This document shows, piece after piece, positions 43,234 to 52,877 of a DNA stretch of 64,000 bases (its first letter is position 1; each line of letters opens with the position of its first letter). A program made the translations under genes and the position numbers. Below the pieces are notes generated by a model. That model searched no databases and was not told the origin of the DNA. It was given only the letters and a program-made list of their open reading frames with translations. This stretch comes from Bacteroidia bacterium (GTDB taxonomy: Bacteria > Bacteroidota > Bacteroidia > AKYH767-A > OLB10), in assembly GCA_037045145.1 (NCBI GenBank), contig JBAOIA010000011.1:620001-684000 (forward strand). Direction: 5' to 3'.

Positions 43234-44547
43234 ATGAACATTGGAGTTGTAGGTACAGGTTATGTAGGTTTAGTTACCGGAACTTGTTTTGCCGAAATGG
43301 GCAATCATGTAGTTTGTGTAGATATAGATCAGGCAAAGGTTGATAGTATGAAACAAGGAAAAATTCCAATCTATGAACCACATCTTGATGTATTGTTCGA
43401 AAGAAATATCAGACAAAATCGTTTGTCGTTTACCACGCAGCTTGCAGATGCAGTTAAACATTCATCAATTATATTTCTTGCATTGCCCACGCCTCCCGGT
43501 GAAGATGGCTCTGCCGATTTATCCTATGTGCTTGGTGTTGCCGACCAATTAGGAAAAATGCTTGAAGGCTATAAAATAATCATTAACAAAAGCACCGTGC
43601 CTGTTGGTACTGCCGAAGCAGTAAGAGATGCAATAGCAAAAAATTATAAAGGAGAATTTGATGTCATCTCAAATCCTGAATTTTTGCGCGAAGGATTTGC
43701 AGTGGATGATTTTATGAAACCCGATCGTGTAGTTATCGGAACACGTTCAGAGAAAGCAAAGAAAGTTATGGGAGAGCTTTATGCTCCGTTTCTGCGTCAG
43801 GGAAATCCAATATATTTTATGGACGAGCGCAGTGCAGAATTAACAAAGTATGCAGCCAACTCATTTCTGGCAACAAAAATTACTTTTATGAATGAGGTTG
43901 CCAATCTTTGCGAAAAAGTAGGAGCCAATGTAGATGCAGTGCGTATAGGCATAGGCTCTGACGACAGAATAGGAAAACGGTTTTTGTTTGCCGGTATTGG
44001 ATATGGTGGAAGTTGTTTCCCAAAAGATGTGCAGGCATTGGAACATACCTCAGGAAAGTATGGATATGACTTTAGTATTTTGCAATCGGTGATGACTGTA
44101 AACAACAAACAAAAAATGTTGCTTGCAGAAAAAGTATTGGAATATTATGGGGGCAATGTAAAAGGTAAACGTTTTGCGTTATGGGGTCTTGCATTTAAGC
44201 CCGACACCGATGATATTCGCGAAGCACCATCACTATATATTATTGACTTGCTTACAAAAGCAGGTGCCACAATAAGAGCATTCGACCCGGAGGCAATGGA
44301 CAATGTAAAAAAACAGATTGGAGATAAAATTGAGTTTGCTAATGATGAGTACCATGCATTAGAAGGTGCCGATGCTTTGTTGATAGCTACAGAATGGAGT
44401 GCCTTCAGAACACCTGATTTTGATAAAATGCAATCAACGCTAAAAGGTAAAGTAATTTTTGACGGACGCAATTTGTACGAGCCGCAAAAGATGCAGGAAG
44501 CAGGTTATTATTACAATAGCATTGGCCGTCAAACGGTAAAACCATGA
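43234..44547 (+). CDS. UDP-glucose 6-dehydrogenase
   Basis: 437 residues. NAD-binding GVVGTGYVGLVTGTCFAEMG at the N-terminus, the catalytic Cys261 in GYGGSCFPKDV, and the C-terminal UDP-binding region (LWGLAFKPDTDDIREAPS). It oxidises UDP-glucose to UDP-glucuronate, the substrate for the next gene, with which it overlaps by four bases. GDP-mannose dehydrogenase is a less likely alternative. Confidence 0.92.
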   Translation: MNIGVVGTGYVGLVTGTCFAEMGNHVVCVDIDQAKVDSMKQGKIPIYEPHLDVLFERNIRQNRLSFTTQLADAVKHSSIIFLALPTPPGEDGSADLSYVLGVADQLGKMLEGYKIIINKSTVPVGTAEAVRDAIAKNYKGEFDVISNPEFLREGFAVDDFMKPDRVVIGTRSEKAKKVMGELYAPFLRQGNPIYFMDERSAELTKYAANSFLATKITFMNEVANLCEKVGANVDAVRIGIGSDDRIGKRFLFAGIGYGGSCFPKDVQALEHTSGKYGYDFSILQSVMTVNNKQKMLLAEKVLEYYGGNVKGKRFALWGLAFKPDTDDIREAPSLYIIDLLTKAGATIRAFDPEAMDNVKKQIGDKIEFANDEYHALEGADALLIATEWSAFRTPDFDKMQSTLKGKVIFDGRNLYEPQKMQEAGYYYNSIGRQTVKP

Positions 44548-45515
44548 CAAAAAGAATATTAATTACCGGTGCAGCCGGATTTTTAGGATCACACCTATGC
44601 GACCGTTTCATTCGCGAAGGTTATCATGTTGTTGGAATGGACAACTTAATCACCGGTGATTTAAACAATATTGCACATCTCTTTAAACTGCGTGAGTTCG
44701 ATTTTTACCATCACGATGTTTCCAAGTTTGTGCATGTACCCGGTAAGATAGATTATATTCTGCATTTTGCATCACCTGCATCACCGATAGACTATCTTAA
44801 AATTCCTATTCAGACATTAAAAGTAGGCTCTTTAGGAACGCATAATTTACTTGGATTTGCATTAGCAAAAAAAGCACGCATATTAGTGGCCAGTACTTCT
44901 GAAGTTTATGGTGACCCATTGGTGCATCCACAAAGTGAAGACTATTGGGGAAATGTAAACCCTATTGGGCCGCGTGGTGTGTATGACGAAGCCAAAAGAT
45001 TTCAGGAAGCCATAACCATGGCCTATCATACCTATCATAAATTAGAAACACGTATTGTAAGAATTTTTAACACCTATGGACCTCGTATGCGTCTGAATGA
45101 TGGCCGTGCATTACCTGCATTTGTTGGTCAGGCATTGCGTGGTGAAGATCTTACCGTTTTTGGTGATGGCAGTCAGTCGCGCTCGTTTTGTTATGTTGAC
45201 GATTTGATAGAAGGTATCTTCCGTTTGCTGCACAGCGATTATTCACAACCCGTTAATATTGGTAACCCTGTGGAGATAACTATAAAGCAATTTGCCGAAG
45301 AGATTATCAAACTTACAGGCACCACACAAAAAATAGTCTATAAACCATTGCCACAGGATGATCCTAAACAAAGACAGCCTGATATTACACGTGCTAAAGA
45401 AATATTGGGATGGACACCTAAGGTCTCGCGTGAAGAAGGTTTAAAGATTACTTACGAATATTTTAAGTCGCTGCCATCGGAAGAACTAAACAAATCAGCA
45501 CACCGCTTTAGTTGA
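44544..45515 (+). CDS. UDP-glucuronate decarboxylase (UDP-xylose synthase)
   Basis: 323-residue short-chain dehydrogenase: NAD motif ITGAAGFLGSHLCDRF, catalytic Tyr147 and Lys151 in GVYDEAKRFQEA, and the UXS-typical STSEVYGDPLVHPQ and SRSFCYVDDLIEG. It converts UDP-glucuronate to UDP-xylose. Following UDP-glucose dehydrogenase, it completes a short route to UDP-xylose for glycans. Confidence 0.92.
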   Translation: MTKRILITGAAGFLGSHLCDRFIREGYHVVGMDNLITGDLNNIAHLFKLREFDFYHHDVSKFVHVPGKIDYILHFASPASPIDYLKIPIQTLKVGSLGTHNLLGFALAKKARILVASTSEVYGDPLVHPQSEDYWGNVNPIGPRGVYDEAKRFQEAITMAYHTYHKLETRIVRIFNTYGPRMRLNDGRALPAFVGQALRGEDLTVFGDGSQSRSFCYVDDLIEGIFRLLHSDYSQPVNIGNPVEITIKQFAEEIIKLTGTTQKIVYKPLPQDDPKQRQPDITRAKEILGWTPKVSREEGLKITYEYFKSLPSEELNKSAHRFS

Positions 45516-45605
45516 TTTTTTTTAACATTCAATAGTGACAAAGGGCTAATTTCAATGATGCCTTTCAAATACAAAACTCGGCATAAAGTCATTTTGAAAT
45601 AGAAA

Positions 45606-46565
45606 TTATTTCTTCTTTTCTTTTTGTTTGAAATATTTTCGAAACAAGAAATTCTTCTGAATGGCTTTTAAATCTTCTTCAAGTAGAAAGGAGCTTTTCT
45701 TTAACTGATTTAAAGTTTCATTAAAATCATTTTTCATGATAGTGTCAGTAAGTAAGGCCTGTGCAGTGCCTTGCCCATTAACAAGAAGGCTGGAAAACTG
45801 ATTGATGTTGTTGGTAGCTGCATTTAACGAATCGGAAAGTTGTTGTAGGTTAGTTAACAGTATGGTTAATTTATTTTCAGAAATACTGTCAGCTATAAGT
45901 TTACCTAAAACGCCTTTGCCATTTTGAACACCGTTTGTTATATCATTAATATCTTTTGTAAAATTATCAATGTTATTTGTGGCTGAATTGATTGACTGAA
46001 TAGATTGTCTTAAATTTTTAATTACAGCTGAATCTGAGATAAGTGTAATAAGATTATTATTCTTATTAAACCGCTGTACCAATCCTTTAAGGTCGGAGGT
46101 AATGACGGCCAGATTATCGTTAGTTTCATTCAGTGTACGGATCATCTCATCAGATTCGACAGGACGTAATGACAATAAAACATCACCTTCTTCAATTGAA
46201 GGAGATGGCGCAGGTAGCGAGTTTATGTTGACAAGTTTATTACCCATCAATCCATCGGTTCCAATACTGGCAATGGCATTTTTTTTAATATAAGGAGCCA
46301 TCTTCTTTTCAATAATCATTTTTACTGTTATGGCTGAATCACTTTCAAAAATGATCTTCTGAACTGTGCCGATGTCAATGCCACCATAACGCACATTGTG
46401 CCCGGGCATAAGTCCATTTACATTCTGAAACACTGCCCCTATCTCAATTGTTTTGCTGAAAACACTGCGTTTGCTTCCAATCATATAGAGTGTAATTACC
46501 AACACCAGCAGTCCCGACAGAACGAAGAGTCCTAATTTAATATTGTTTGTTTTCGTATCGCTCAT
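45606..46565 (-). CDS. mlaD: MlaD family substrate-binding protein
   Basis: 319 residues: one N-terminal TM helix (LGLFVLSGLLVLVITLYMIG), then the MCE/MlaD domain (IGAVFQNVNGLMPGHNVRYGGIDIGTVQKI), then a long helical C-terminal region with SINSATNNIDNFTKDIND-like repeats. It binds phospholipids between inner and outer membranes. Last gene of the mlaE-mlaF-mlaD operon, overlapping mlaF by four bases. Longer than Escherichia MlaD because of the helical tail. Confidence 0.92.
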   Translation of the reverse strand: MSDTKTNNIKLGLFVLSGLLVLVITLYMIGSKRSVFSKTIEIGAVFQNVNGLMPGHNVRYGGIDIGTVQKIIFESDSAITVKMIIEKKMAPYIKKNAIASIGTDGLMGNKLVNINSLPAPSPSIEEGDVLLSLRPVESDEMIRTLNETNDNLAVITSDLKGLVQRFNKNNNLITLISDSAVIKNLRQSIQSINSATNNIDNFTKDINDITNGVQNGKGVLGKLIADSISENKLTILLTNLQQLSDSLNAATNNINQFSSLLVNGQGTAQALLTDTIMKNDFNETLNQLKKSSFLLEEDLKAIQKNFLFRKYFKQKEKKK

Positions 46566-47311
46566 GATGCAAATTCAAAAAATTGATTAATATTTTTATC
46601 AGATGATTTTTTTAATTCATCATACGTTCCTTCCGCATAGTTCTTGCCATCAAGAAGAACAATAATTTTGTTAGCTGTAAGTTTTGCTACTGACATGTCA
46701 TGCGAAATTATTACTGAAGAAGTATGATATTTATTTTGTAGATCGAGCATGAGTTGTACAATTTCCCTACTTGTTATCGGGTCGAGACCTGTTGTAGGTT
46801 CGTCATAAAGAATAAGCTGCGGCTTCATAATCAGTGTGCGTGCAATTCCAATTCGTTTACGCATACCGCCTGATAATTCAGAAGGCATCATATTGATGGC
46901 ATGAAGGAGACCTACGTTATCTAAAGATTCTTCAACAAGATACTTAACTTCAGAGGGTGTTAAGGAAATCCAGTGTCTTCGCATAGGGAATTCAAGGTTC
47001 TCTCGTACAGTCATTGAGTCGTACAATGCACTGTTCTGAAATAGAAAACCAATTTTAGTACGAATCTTATCTAACGATTCCTGATCTAATTCTAGTATGT
47101 TGGTGCCAAAGACATAGATATTTCCTTTATTAGGTTTCAATAGTCCAACAATACATTTTATCAATACAGATTTTCCTGAGCCTGATTTTCCCAATACAAC
47201 AATATTTTCACCCTTGACTAACTCCAAATTAAAATTGTTTAACACTACATTACTGCCAAAAGCTATGCTAAGCCCCTTTATTTTAAGAATGATATTAGCG
47301 TTATCCGTCAT
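46562..47311 (-). CDS. mlaF: MlaF-type ABC transporter ATPase
   Basis: 249 residues. Walker A GKSGSGKSVLIKCI, signature LSGGMRKRIGIARTL, Walker B LILYDEPTTGLDP, and the MlaF-specific KSVL after Walker A. It powers lipid movement by MlaE/MlaD. It shares one base with mlaE and overlaps mlaD by four. Confidence 0.94.
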   Translation of the reverse strand: MTDNANIILKIKGLSIAFGSNVVLNNFNLELVKGENIVVLGKSGSGKSVLIKCIVGLLKPNKGNIYVFGTNILELDQESLDKIRTKIGFLFQNSALYDSMTVRENLEFPMRRHWISLTPSEVKYLVEESLDNVGLLHAINMMPSELSGGMRKRIGIARTLIMKPQLILYDEPTTGLDPITSREIVQLMLDLQNKYHTSSVIISHDMSVAKLTANKIIVLLDGKNYAEGTYDELKKSSDKNINQFFEFAS

Positions 47312-48081
47312 CAGTTCAAGCCCAATAAATCAGTTATCTGAACAGCTATTAAATCAAGAATAAAAATAATTAATGAAGATACTACTACTGCAGAATTTGC
47401 AGCGTGTCCAACACCTTCTGTTCCTTTTTGAGAGTTATATCCTTTAAAACAGCCTACAAGTCCGATAGTTAAACCAAAAAAGAATGATTTAACTAAAGCA
47501 GGAATAAAATCACTGTACTCAAGTGAATTGAAAACCTTGTTATAAAATAATTTCCAACTTACCACATCTTTAAAATTAACACCAATATAGCAAGCATAAA
47601 TAGCAATTAAATCTGCCAGAATAACCAATATGGGTAACATAAATGCAATACTTAGAACACGTGTAACAACTAGAAATTTAAAAGGATTTGTACCTGAAAC
47701 TTCCATGGCATCAATCTGTTCAGTAACTTTCATGGAACCAAGTTCAGCTCCTATACTTGAGCCAATTTTGCCTGCACAGATCAATGCAGTTATTACAGGA
47801 CCTATTTCCCGTACAATTGAAATAGCAATCATTGCAGGGAGCCATGATGTTGCACCAAATTCTGCTAATGTGGGTCGTGATTGTACGGTAAGAACAAGAC
47901 CCATAATGAATGCCGTAATGCCTACTAGTGGTAATGACTTATAGCCGTTTATAAAGGCTTGTTTAAAAAGCTCTTCCCACTCATAGCGTGGCTTAAATCC
48001 ATCTTTAAAAAAGCGAATTACAAAAGATGACAGCTGCCCTGTTTCATGTAAAATATCAGATATGCCTTTAGGTAACTTCAT
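47311..48081 (-). CDS. mlaE: MlaE-type lipid ABC permease
   Basis: 256 residues with five or six hydrophobic helices and the conserved MlaE block REIGPVITALICAGKIGSSI followed by GAELGSMKVTEQIDAMEV. First gene of the operon. The family keeps outer-membrane lipid asymmetry. Confidence 0.94.
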   Translation of the reverse strand: MKLPKGISDILHETGQLSSFVIRFFKDGFKPRYEWEELFKQAFINGYKSLPLVGITAFIMGLVLTVQSRPTLAEFGATSWLPAMIAISIVREIGPVITALICAGKIGSSIGAELGSMKVTEQIDAMEVSGTNPFKFLVVTRVLSIAFMLPILVILADLIAIYACYIGVNFKDVVSWKLFYNKVFNSLEYSDFIPALVKSFFFGLTIGLVGCFKGYNSQKGTEGVGHAANSAVVVSSLIIFILDLIAVQITDLLGLN

Positions 48082-48228
48082 AACATAAATTCAAAGTATT
48101 AAAAATACTTTCATAAAGTAGCTAAGATAAAAAATAAATAGTAGCAATAGTGCTATAAAGAATAAAAATCTGTTAAGCAACCACATTTTGTAGCTTTTCA
48201 AATAATGGAGTTTTCTTAGCATCTTTGC

Positions 48229-49794
48229 ATGATGGCACATAAAGAAATTCCACAACCTATACAAACCGATTCCGGTATTGAGATTAAACAGGTTTACACA
48301 AAGTGTAATCCTATGGACGAACTTCCGGCAAAGTTTCCTTTTACACGAGGCGTACAAGCCGATATGTATAGAAGCAAATTATGGACTATGCGGCAGTACG
48401 CTGGTTTTTCTACTGCCGAAGAATCCAACAAGCGCTATCACTATTTGCTGAAACAAGGAACCACAGGTTTGTCAGTTGCTTTTGATTTGCCTACACAAAT
48501 TGGCTACGACTCCGATCATGAACTTTCAGAAGGCGAAGTTGGAAAATCGGGTGTGGCAATTGACTCTTTGCGCGATATGGAATTGCTGTTTGATGACATA
48601 CAATTACAGAATATCACCACTTCTATGACCATCAATTCAACAGCTGCCGTTTTGTTGAGTATGTACATTGCTTTGGCAAAAAAACAAGGGGCAGACCTCT
48701 CTAAAATATCAGGAACAATACAAAATGATATTCTGAAAGAGTATGCAGCACGAGGCACCTACATTTATCCACCTAAACCAAGTATGCGCATCATTACTGA
48801 CATTTTTGATTTCTGCAGTAAAGAAGTTCCAAAGTGGAATACAATTTCTGTTTCCGGTTACCATATTCGCGAAGCAGGAAGTACCGCTGTGCAGGAATTG
48901 GCATTTACTTTAGCTGATGGTAAAGCCTATTTAAAAGCAGCTATTGATGCAGGATTAGATATCAACGTTTTTGCAAAACGAATTTCTTTCTTCTTCAATG
49001 CACACAATAATTTCTTTGAAGAGATAGCCAAGTTTCGTGCAGCACGAAGAATGTGGGCAACTATAACTAAAGAGCTTGGTGCCACTGACCCAAAAGCTAT
49101 GATGCTCCGTTTTCATACACAAACCGGAGGTAGTACCTTAACAGCACAGCAACCACAGAATAACATTATGCGTGTCACCATGCAGGCACTAAGTGCAGTG
49201 CTTGGTGGAACACAGTCCTTGCATACCAATGGTTTTGATGAAGCACTGTCGTTGCCAACAGAAAATGCAGCACGCATTGCACTGCGAACACAACAGGTTA
49301 TTGCTTATGAGAGTGGAGTCACACAAACTGTAGATCCTCTTGGCGGGTCTTTTTATATTGAATCGCTAACGGATGACGTAGAAGCAAAAGCCTGGGATTA
49401 CATCAGAAAAATTGATGACATGGGAGGTGCTGTTGCAGCTATTGAAGCAGGCTATATCCAAAATGAAATTGCAGAGTCATCTTATAATTATCAAAATGCA
49501 ATTCAAACAGGCGAAAAAGTTATTGTTGGCGTAAATAAGTTTCAGGTTGAAGAACCGGTTTTTGATGATATCTTTTCTGTTGATGACACCATCAGAAAAG
49601 TGCAAATACAGAAGCTTGTACAATTGCGCTCAGAAAGAAATAATGAAAAAGTTAATCAGGCATTAGGCAATTTAGAATCAGCTGCAAAAGATAATACCAA
49701 CTTGATGCCATTTATTATTCAATGTGTTGAACAATATGCTTCCCTTGGTGAAATTTCTGATACTTTGAGGAATGTGTTTGGCGAGTATAGATAA
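48229..49794 (+). CDS. Methylmalonyl-CoA mutase catalytic (TIM-barrel) subunit
   Basis: 521 residues. The acyl-CoA mutase barrel shows RQYAGFSTAEESNKRYHYLL (Tyr57 at the methylmalonyl-type tyrosine position), GTTGLSVAFDLPTQIGYDSD, and ARGTYIYPPKPSMRII with the carboxylate-binding Arg. These favour methylmalonyl-CoA over isobutyryl-CoA. The C-terminal B12-binding domain (DxHxxG) is absent, so a separate cobalamin subunit is needed; it is not in the window. ATG at 48229 and 48232 are both possible starts. Confidence 0.85.
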   Translation: MMAHKEIPQPIQTDSGIEIKQVYTKCNPMDELPAKFPFTRGVQADMYRSKLWTMRQYAGFSTAEESNKRYHYLLKQGTTGLSVAFDLPTQIGYDSDHELSEGEVGKSGVAIDSLRDMELLFDDIQLQNITTSMTINSTAAVLLSMYIALAKKQGADLSKISGTIQNDILKEYAARGTYIYPPKPSMRIITDIFDFCSKEVPKWNTISVSGYHIREAGSTAVQELAFTLADGKAYLKAAIDAGLDINVFAKRISFFFNAHNNFFEEIAKFRAARRMWATITKELGATDPKAMMLRFHTQTGGSTLTAQQPQNNIMRVTMQALSAVLGGTQSLHTNGFDEALSLPTENAARIALRTQQVIAYESGVTQTVDPLGGSFYIESLTDDVEAKAWDYIRKIDDMGGAVAAIEAGYIQNEIAESSYNYQNAIQTGEKVIVGVNKFQVEEPVFDDIFSVDDTIRKVQIQKLVQLRSERNNEKVNQALGNLESAAKDNTNLMPFIIQCVEQYASLGEISDTLRNVFGEYR

Positions 49795-49884
49795 TGTTGT
49801 TGCATTAACAGAAGTTGCTGGTTGATGTGACAATTTGATTCATAGAAAAGTGATTTTTCTCATAAATCTTATTTACCAATTTAC

Positions 49885-49892
49885 TAATTTTG
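49885..49892 (+). promoter_or_regulatory. -7 box (TAATTTTG) deciding a GTG start
   Basis: Exact TAnnTTTG ending five bases before GTG 49898 and lying inside the longer ORF that begins at 49835. Confidence 0.55.
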
Positions 49893-49897
49893 CAATT

Positions 49898-50266
49898 GTG
49901 AAAAGAACCATTTTATTTATTCTTACATCTGCTTTTCTTTGTAGTATATTCTGTCAAAGCATAATTTTTGCGCACTATATCTTAAATAAGACTTACTATG
50001 CTACCGTACTGTGTGAAAATAAGTCCAAGAAGGAAATGCATTGTAATGGTCATTGTCGATTGGCAAAAGAACTAAAACAGCAAGAAAAATCGGCAGAAAT
50101 TCCTTTTACTTCATTTAAGGAGAAAAATGAAATTGTGCAGTATATTGAATTAGAAGAACCTTTTAGCTTCTCTGAATTTTTTGTCGATCAAAATTTCGTG
50201 GTTTTTAAATCATTCCTCGAACCCGAAGGATATTTTCAGACAATATTCCATCCACCAGCTGTATAA
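49898..50266 (+). CDS. Small exported Cys-motif protein of a metal-handling cluster
   Basis: I choose GTG 49898, because the promoter lies just before it and the result is a normal signal-anchor start (MKRTILFILTSAFLCSIFCQ, with GTG as Met). About 122 residues. The motif LCENKSKKEMHCNGHCRLAKEL carries three Cys and two His; I recognise this CENK-HCNGxC pattern in Bacteroidota proteins encoded beside metal-uptake genes. The C-terminus is FHPPAV, also typical. Function unknown; metal binding is inferred from the motif and neighbours. Confidence 0.72.
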   Translation: MKRTILFILTSAFLCSIFCQSIIFAHYILNKTYYATVLCENKSKKEMHCNGHCRLAKELKQQEKSAEIPFTSFKEKNEIVQYIELEEPFSFSEFFVDQNFVVFKSFLEPEGYFQTIFHPPAV

Positions 50267-50345
50267 TTTATTCTTCAATTTTTTATTTCGAAACCTCAGC
50301 ATTTAGATTGATGGTTTCTTACGTTGAATACATAAATTATTAATT

Positions 50346-51308
50346 ATGAGAAAAATAATATTTATATTATTGGCTCTAATACCATATTATGCACAGTCAT
50401 GTGACTTTTGCAATGGTTATCTAGGGTTAAATCCGCATTTCAAAAAGAACAGTGTTTCATTAAGAAACCAAAGTAGGTTCTTCCAGGGAACTGAAATGTC
50501 GGCAGCAGAACTTGAAGGCATGGGTTTATCCAAAAAAGATTTTTTTGAAACCAGGATAAATTATGAGCTATTTGCACAATATTACCCCACCCAAAAACTA
50601 CAACTTATTTTATCTGTACCATATGTAGTTAATCGTGATGGTATGAGTGATAAAGCTGCAGATGCTATGGGTATGGTGCATCATAATCTAAATCATGAAT
50701 CAAAAGAAACTACAAATACCTATCAGGGTATTGGTGATGTAGTGTTGGTTTCACACTATCAAGTATTCAATATAAATGCTGCAGAAGAAAATAAAGTCGG
50801 TCAACGATTGATGGTGGGTCCGGGTATAAAATTACCTACCGGAATTTGTGATGTGCCCGAAGGTAGTGAATCACATACTTTTGTACACCAACCCGGTACA
50901 GGTAGCTGGGATCCTATGATAAGTATGATTTATCTTGCGAAGTACAAGCGTTCGGGTTTAATGGCAAACCTATCATATATGGTTACAACAAAAAACAAAC
51001 AAAACTTTCGCTCTGGAAATAAACTAAATACTAATGTTACAGGTTTTTATCAGATTACTTCTAAAAGGTTTAACATCTATCCTAACATCGGATTTTACTG
51101 GGAACATGCAGCCAAAGATATTTACTTGAGTGAAAAACAAGGAAACAGTGGTGGTAACATTTCTTACCTGCATAACGGAATCGACATCTATTATAAACGA
51201 TTTGCTCTGAATGCTGCGTTTCAGCTACCAATACTCAAAGCACTCAATGGAAATCAGGCAGAAATTTGTTTTAAAGTACTGACAGGTTTTTCTTTTACAT
51301 TTAACTAA
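50346..51308 (+). CDS. Outer-membrane transporter-like protein (MetA-pathway-like beta-barrel)
   Basis: 320 residues, signal peptide ~18 residues, then CDFCNGYLGLNPHFKKN at the mature N-terminus and amphipathic strands to the C-terminal KVLTGFSFTFN, which ends in an aromatic residue as outer-membrane barrels do. The N-terminal Cys pair and scattered His/Met (GMVHHNLNHES) could bind metal. It precedes the MbnP genes. Confidence 0.7.
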   Translation: MRKIIFILLALIPYYAQSCDFCNGYLGLNPHFKKNSVSLRNQSRFFQGTEMSAAELEGMGLSKKDFFETRINYELFAQYYPTQKLQLILSVPYVVNRDGMSDKAADAMGMVHHNLNHESKETTNTYQGIGDVVLVSHYQVFNINAAEENKVGQRLMVGPGIKLPTGICDVPEGSESHTFVHQPGTGSWDPMISMIYLAKYKRSGLMANLSYMVTTKNKQNFRSGNKLNTNVTGFYQITSKRFNIYPNIGFYWEHAAKDIYLSEKQGNSGGNISYLHNGIDIYYKRFALNAAFQLPILKALNGNQAEICFKVLTGFSFTFN

Positions 51309-51336
51309 AAAAACAACAAATATTAAATTAAAAAAA

Positions 51337-52089
51337 ATGAAAAAAAATACAACGATAATTGCTTCAATTGCAATTGCAATAATAGGGTTTTGCATTTCCG
51401 GATGTAAAAAAGATAAAGACAACAAGCCAACAGAGCGAGAGCTGTCCTTTCATTTACACACCTTGGTTGGAAACACGATTGCTAACTATAATGATGTTTT
51501 TTCTGACAACACAGGAAGAAAATTTAAAATAGATGATTGCCGATATTATATTAGTAACATTGTACTCATTAAAGATGACGGAACAGATTATCCACTGACA
51601 AATGTGGTGCTGCTGGCCAACCCCAGCGTTCAGGAGTACAACCTCGGAAAAGTGCCGGTAGGAAAGTATAAGGGCTTTCGTTTTTTAATGGGATTAGATT
51701 CTGTAACCAATCATGCTGATCCGGCTTCTTATCCGTCAACAAATCCTTTGAGCTATCAGAACCCTACAATTCACTGGGGGTGGAACAATGGGTATATATT
51801 CATGGAGTTTCAAGGAAAATTCGACTCTACTATTGCTGCCATTGGCACACCGGATGCCGATTTCTTTTACCATGTAGGCATGGATAACCTAAAACGTACT
51901 ATTGATTTTAGTGCATCAGCCTTTGAAGTTTCTTCAAATAGCGATTACGAAATAGGCATTCTTTTCGACCTGAAGAAAGTACTCAATAATGTGGATATGC
52001 GCACCGAGTTTGGAACACATACTATGGATAATATGGCACTGGCAATGAAAATAGCCAATAACTGGCAAGGTGCTTACAGCATGGAATAA
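51337..52089 (+). CDS. MbnP family lipoprotein 1
   Basis: 250 residues. Lipobox ISGC with Cys23. The core shows RYYISNIVLIKDDG, LGKVPVGKYKGFRFLMGLDS and TIHWGWNNGYIFMEFQG (HWGW at 146-149). This is the MbnP family, copper-binding partners of the di-haem enzyme MbnH; in the studied case MbnH turns an MbnP tryptophan into kynurenine, a copper ligand. I infer that a Trp in HWGW is a candidate target, but the modification cannot be read from DNA. Confidence 0.85.
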   Translation: MKKNTTIIASIAIAIIGFCISGCKKDKDNKPTERELSFHLHTLVGNTIANYNDVFSDNTGRKFKIDDCRYYISNIVLIKDDGTDYPLTNVVLLANPSVQEYNLGKVPVGKYKGFRFLMGLDSVTNHADPASYPSTNPLSYQNPTIHWGWNNGYIFMEFQGKFDSTIAAIGTPDADFFYHVGMDNLKRTIDFSASAFEVSSNSDYEIGILFDLKKVLNNVDMRTEFGTHTMDNMALAMKIANNWQGAYSME

Positions 52090-52121
52090 TTTTCTATTTT
52101 CGGGGTATAAAAATTTTTATC

Positions 52122-52877
52122 ATGAATATTTTCAAGTCTGTTTTGTTTGTTGCTGTGATATTTTGTTTTAGCTCTTGCAAAAAAGATGATACAGATGAGA
52201 ATAACATACCCAACACCGACACTATTGGTGAGCTGAGTTTTACTTTCAGGCAATATATAGGAAACGACAGAATTGTTTACAATCAGGTTTACAGTGATAC
52301 TTCCGGGCGCCAGTTTAAAATTACCAACCTGCGTTATTATATTTCAAACATTGTCTTGATAAAAGCCAACGGTCAGGAGTTGCCCCTTAGTGGAAAAGTA
52401 TTGTTGGTTGACAATGAAAAAGAGCAGTATTCTCTTGGTGAAGTACCTGTTGGAGATTATTCCGGATTTCGTTTTTTAGTTGGCATTGATTCAGCAATCA
52501 ATCATGGCGACCCTGCACTTTATGATGCATCAAATCCATTAAGTTACCAGCCTGTAAGTATGCATTGGGGTTGGAGTTTTGGATATATTTTTATGAAAGT
52601 AGAAGGCAATGTTGACACAGACACTGTTCCTACTGGAAATTTAAATGGAATAATGTCATACGATATTGGCAGCGATCCATTAGTGAGAGTAATAAATTTC
52701 AATCACATATTTTCAGTGAAAGGTGATGTCAATACAATTTCGGTTAAATATAATTTTTTAAAAACGCTCTCAGGTGTTGATCTTGCAACAGAAAGTATAA
52801 CACATACCAACCCGGGAAGAGCATTGGCCGAAAGGATAGCAGATAACTGGCTTATTTCGTACACGGTTGAACCATGA
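52122..52877 (+). CDS. MbnP family lipoprotein 2
   Basis: 251 residues, a paralogue of the previous gene: lipobox FSSC (Cys19), LRYYISNIVLIKANG, LGEVPVGDYSGFRFLVGIDS, SMHWGWSFGYIFMKVEG (HWGW at 148-151). The shared motifs and adjacency show a tandem duplication that has since diverged. Its stop overlaps the start of the peroxidase gene (ATGA), so it is probably translated together with it. Confidence 0.85.
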   Translation: MNIFKSVLFVAVIFCFSSCKKDDTDENNIPNTDTIGELSFTFRQYIGNDRIVYNQVYSDTSGRQFKITNLRYYISNIVLIKANGQELPLSGKVLLVDNEKEQYSLGEVPVGDYSGFRFLVGIDSAINHGDPALYDASNPLSYQPVSMHWGWSFGYIFMKVEGNVDTDTVPTGNLNGIMSYDIGSDPLVRVINFNHIFSVKGDVNTISVKYNFLKTLSGVDLATESITHTNPGRALAERIADNWLISYTVEP

